From Bacteroidota bacterium (GTDB lineage: Bacteria; Bacteroidota; Bacteroidia; UKL13-3), in NCBI GenBank assembly GCA_027488905.1, contig JAIYAT010000027.1, positions 1 to 44,974 of the forward strand: a DNA stretch of 44,974 nt, written 5' to 3'. Below the pieces are notes generated by a model, which did no database searches, was not told the DNA's origin, and saw only the letters and a list, made by a program, of their open reading frames with translations. Positions within the stretch are counted from its first letter, which is position 1. Each line of letters begins with the position of its first letter. Positions 43,384-44,974 of this stretch are shown one piece after another. The translations under genes were made by a program, and so were the position numbers.

Positions 43384-43393
43384 GGTTCAAACC
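43384..43393 (+). repeat. Iterated 10-mer, copy 15 (intergenic)
   Basis: In the divergent gap between the membrane lipoprotein and the Pif1-like helicase, with flanks TTT and GAA of the extended consensus. Confidence 0.85.
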
Positions 43394-43477
43394 GAAACCA
43401 ACTAAACTTTGTATTAAAAATGACTGCTGAGCCCAAAGAAATAGCGTTAATTTGTGCCCTAATTTTACTGCTATTAA

Positions 43478-44974
43478 ATGTCTGATACCGTTTCAAAATT
43501 GCTGCGCACTTGGGTTCAAAACTTTATGGCTTCACCTCTTACAAATAGGGAAGAAGGCGCATTGAATAAAGCTTTGGCACACCATCTTTTTTATGGTTCT
43601 GGCAGCAGCGATGAGTTTAACAACTTGCCTTCTGATTTTCAGTTTGTGTATCTCGAAAGAAATAACCGTGGGCAAAGGGCAATAGAAGAAACTTTGATTT
43701 ACTTAGATTTTATTGGCATTAAACTTAATTATAAAAAGCTGTGCGACTATTTTCTGGCGCAACCTCAACAGCAAGAAAAGTTTTTTAGAAGTGCCTATTT
43801 TATCCTTAAAACATTTGCACATGCGGGTGCCGACTTTGATGTGTTTAAGCCCTTTTTATCCGTAGAGGAGTATGCAAAATATTTGGCAGAGATTGCTTTA
43901 AGTGAAGGCACTTTGCCCAAGCAGTATGATATTTTTAACGAACCCAAACTACCCGATTTTTATAGCAAATTAAGTCAGTTGCCGCTAGGCTATGCCGATA
44001 ATTCTATTGTAAAACAATTGTTTGAAAGGATAGAATATTCTCAAGAGTCTTTTTTTATAACAGGGAAAGCGGGTACAGGTAAATCTACCTTTATCCATTA
44101 CTTTGGTGCGGCCTCTAAAAAGAAGGTTATTAAATTAGCGTTTACAGGCATTGCAGCCATTAATGTTGGCGGACAAACCATTCATTCCTTTTTTAGGTTT
44201 CCGTTCAAACCAATGCTGCAACAAGACGATGAGATAACTCGTTTTGCTAAAACCTCAGAGAAATTCAAAATCATTCACCAAACGGATACCTTTATCATAG
44301 ATGAGGTGAGCATGCTACGTGCAGATATTTTGGAGGCCATTGATTATTCTTTGCGCATTAATGGGGGAGATAAGTTTCTGCCTTTTGGGGGTAAGCAATT
44401 GCTTTTTGTGGGAGATATTTTTCAGTTGCCTCCAGTGGTAAACCAAAACAGCGAAGCCGAAAGATTCTTGTTTTCGGAGGAATATAAGAGCATGTACTTT
44501 TTTGACGCACCTGCTTACAAAGTGGCTGCTCCTACTACGGTTGAGTTTCAAAAGAGTCATCGCCAAGCCAATGATTTATATTTTGTTCAGTTATTAGATA
44601 AGGTTAGAACCTGCAATGTAGATTATCATTTAATTGAAGAACTCAATGAGCGGGTAAAACCCAATTATCAATCTTCTGGCGATGATTTTGAAATGAATCT
44701 CTGCACCAGCAATCAGATTGCAGATACCGAAAACAGACGTCAGCTAGAGGCTTTGCCAAGTAATTCGCATGTGTTTGAAGCAAAAATTACCGGAGATTAT
44801 AAGGAAGACAAATATCCAACAGCCTTGCGTTTAGAACTCAAGCAACATGCTCAGGTAATTTTGTTGAAGAATGAACCTTCTATGCGATGGGTAAATGGCA
44901 CTTTGGCCAAGGTTGATTTTATCAGTGAAAATTATATTGAAATACGCCTGCAAGATGGCAGCATTCACAAGTTA
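43478..44974 (+). CDS. Pif1-like superfamily 1 helicase, 3' end cut off by the window
   Basis: 499 residues are visible from the ATG at 43478, the frame being open to the right edge. Walker A GKAGTGKST at 196-204, AFTGIAAINVGGQTIHSFF, Walker B FIIDEVSML with Asp275/Glu276, and GDIFQLPPV identify the Pif1/RecD2 group. The 5'-3' helicases of this group unwind G-quadruplex or fork DNA. The first 160 residues do not match a domain I recognise; the C-terminal motifs V and VI lie outside the window. Divergent from the lipoprotein gene. Confidence 0.9.
   Translation, partial: MSDTVSKLLRTWVQNFMASPLTNREEGALNKALAHHLFYGSGSSDEFNNLPSDFQFVYLERNNRGQRAIEETLIYLDFIGIKLNYKKLCDYFLAQPQQQEKFFRSAYFILKTFAHAGADFDVFKPFLSVEEYAKYLAEIALSEGTLPKQYDIFNEPKLPDFYSKLSQLPLGYADNSIVKQLFERIEYSQESFFITGKAGTGKSTFIHYFGAASKKKVIKLAFTGIAAINVGGQTIHSFFRFPFKPMLQQDDEITRFAKTSEKFKIIHQTDTFIIDEVSMLRADILEAIDYSLRINGGDKFLPFGGKQLLFVGDIFQLPPVVNQNSEAERFLFSEEYKSMYFFDAPAYKVAAPTTVEFQKSHRQANDLYFVQLLDKVRTCNVDYHLIEELNERVKPNYQSSGDDFEMNLCTSNQIADTENRRQLEALPSNSHVFEAKITGDYKEDKYPTALRLELKQHAQVILLKNEPSMRWVNGTLAKVDFISENYIEIRLQDGSIHKL

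Noticed and set aside
1-44974. CRISPR array, defence island, prophage or insertion sequence
   Set aside because: No regularly spaced repeats, cas-like, integrase, transposase or restriction-modification genes were seen; gene content is mostly housekeeping and envelope.

Overview
The window is about 45 kb of AT-rich (by eye roughly 37% GC), gene-dense chromosome from a member of the Bacteroidota. The evidence is: two type IX secretion (T9SS)-linked proteins (a plug/DUF5103 protein and a giant PorU-like C25 peptidase); Bacteroidota-type families (PUR/DUF3276, DUF6913-like, START-like, DUF1573, a long NusB); few recognisable Shine-Dalgarno sequences; and many upstream regions with the Bacteroidota promoter box TAnnTTTG, often with TTTG/TTG 18-22 bp before it. 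The species cannot be named from this. I saw no tRNA, rRNA, CRISPR array, insertion sequence, phage gene or origin. No gene-free stretch exceeds 300 bases; the largest is 30608-30822.

Layout. 1-6150 (minus): M28 peptidase (cut by the left edge), TSUP permease, S41 peptidase, yidD, rnpA, rpmH, a small lipoprotein and der. 6234-7926 (plus): ribBA and a YkgJ-like cysteine cluster protein. 7910-12215 (minus): START-like gene, lptF/G-type permease, GT4 glycosyltransferase, DUF6913-like protein and queE, tightly packed. 12304-18022 (minus): PhoR/PhoB-like two-component pair, TlpA-like lipoprotein, gatB, T9SS plug-like protein. 18117-22878: kdsB (plus), namZ/DUF1343 (minus), FtsX/LolE-like permease and two GT2 glycosyltransferases (plus). 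22890-27155 (minus): pfkA, an unrecognised lipoprotein, PUR protein, MsbA-like ABC exporter. 27286-30115 (plus): leucine dehydrogenase-like gene, nusB, DUF1573 lipoprotein, yajC. Then a small orphan gene (minus), coaE (plus), uvrD (minus), M20 peptidase (plus), the 1677-residue C25 protein (plus), an S9 peptidase and a membrane-spanning lipoprotein (minus), and a Pif1-like helicase cut by the right edge (plus).

Most genes are housekeeping or envelope genes: LPS and cell-surface synthesis (kdsB, glycosyltransferases, LptF/G, MsbA-like exporter), lipoprotein/protein export (FtsX/LolE-like, YajC, YidD, T9SS parts) and exported peptidases.

The most unusual signal is not a gene. The 10-mer GGTTCAAACC / GGTTTGAACC occurs exactly 15 times, on both strands, inside 10 unrelated genes and in three intergenic regions, with wider consensus TTTGGTTCAAACCRAA. 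A rough composition estimate predicts about 0.06 copies. It has arms GGTT/AACC around a fixed CA/TG centre. In proteins it produces the recurring words LVQT (five times) and GLN (five times), so selection or copying appears to act on the DNA rather than on the protein. It looks like a highly iterated palindrome comparable in kind to cyanobacterial HIP1 or to DNA-uptake sequences; its function is unknown to me.
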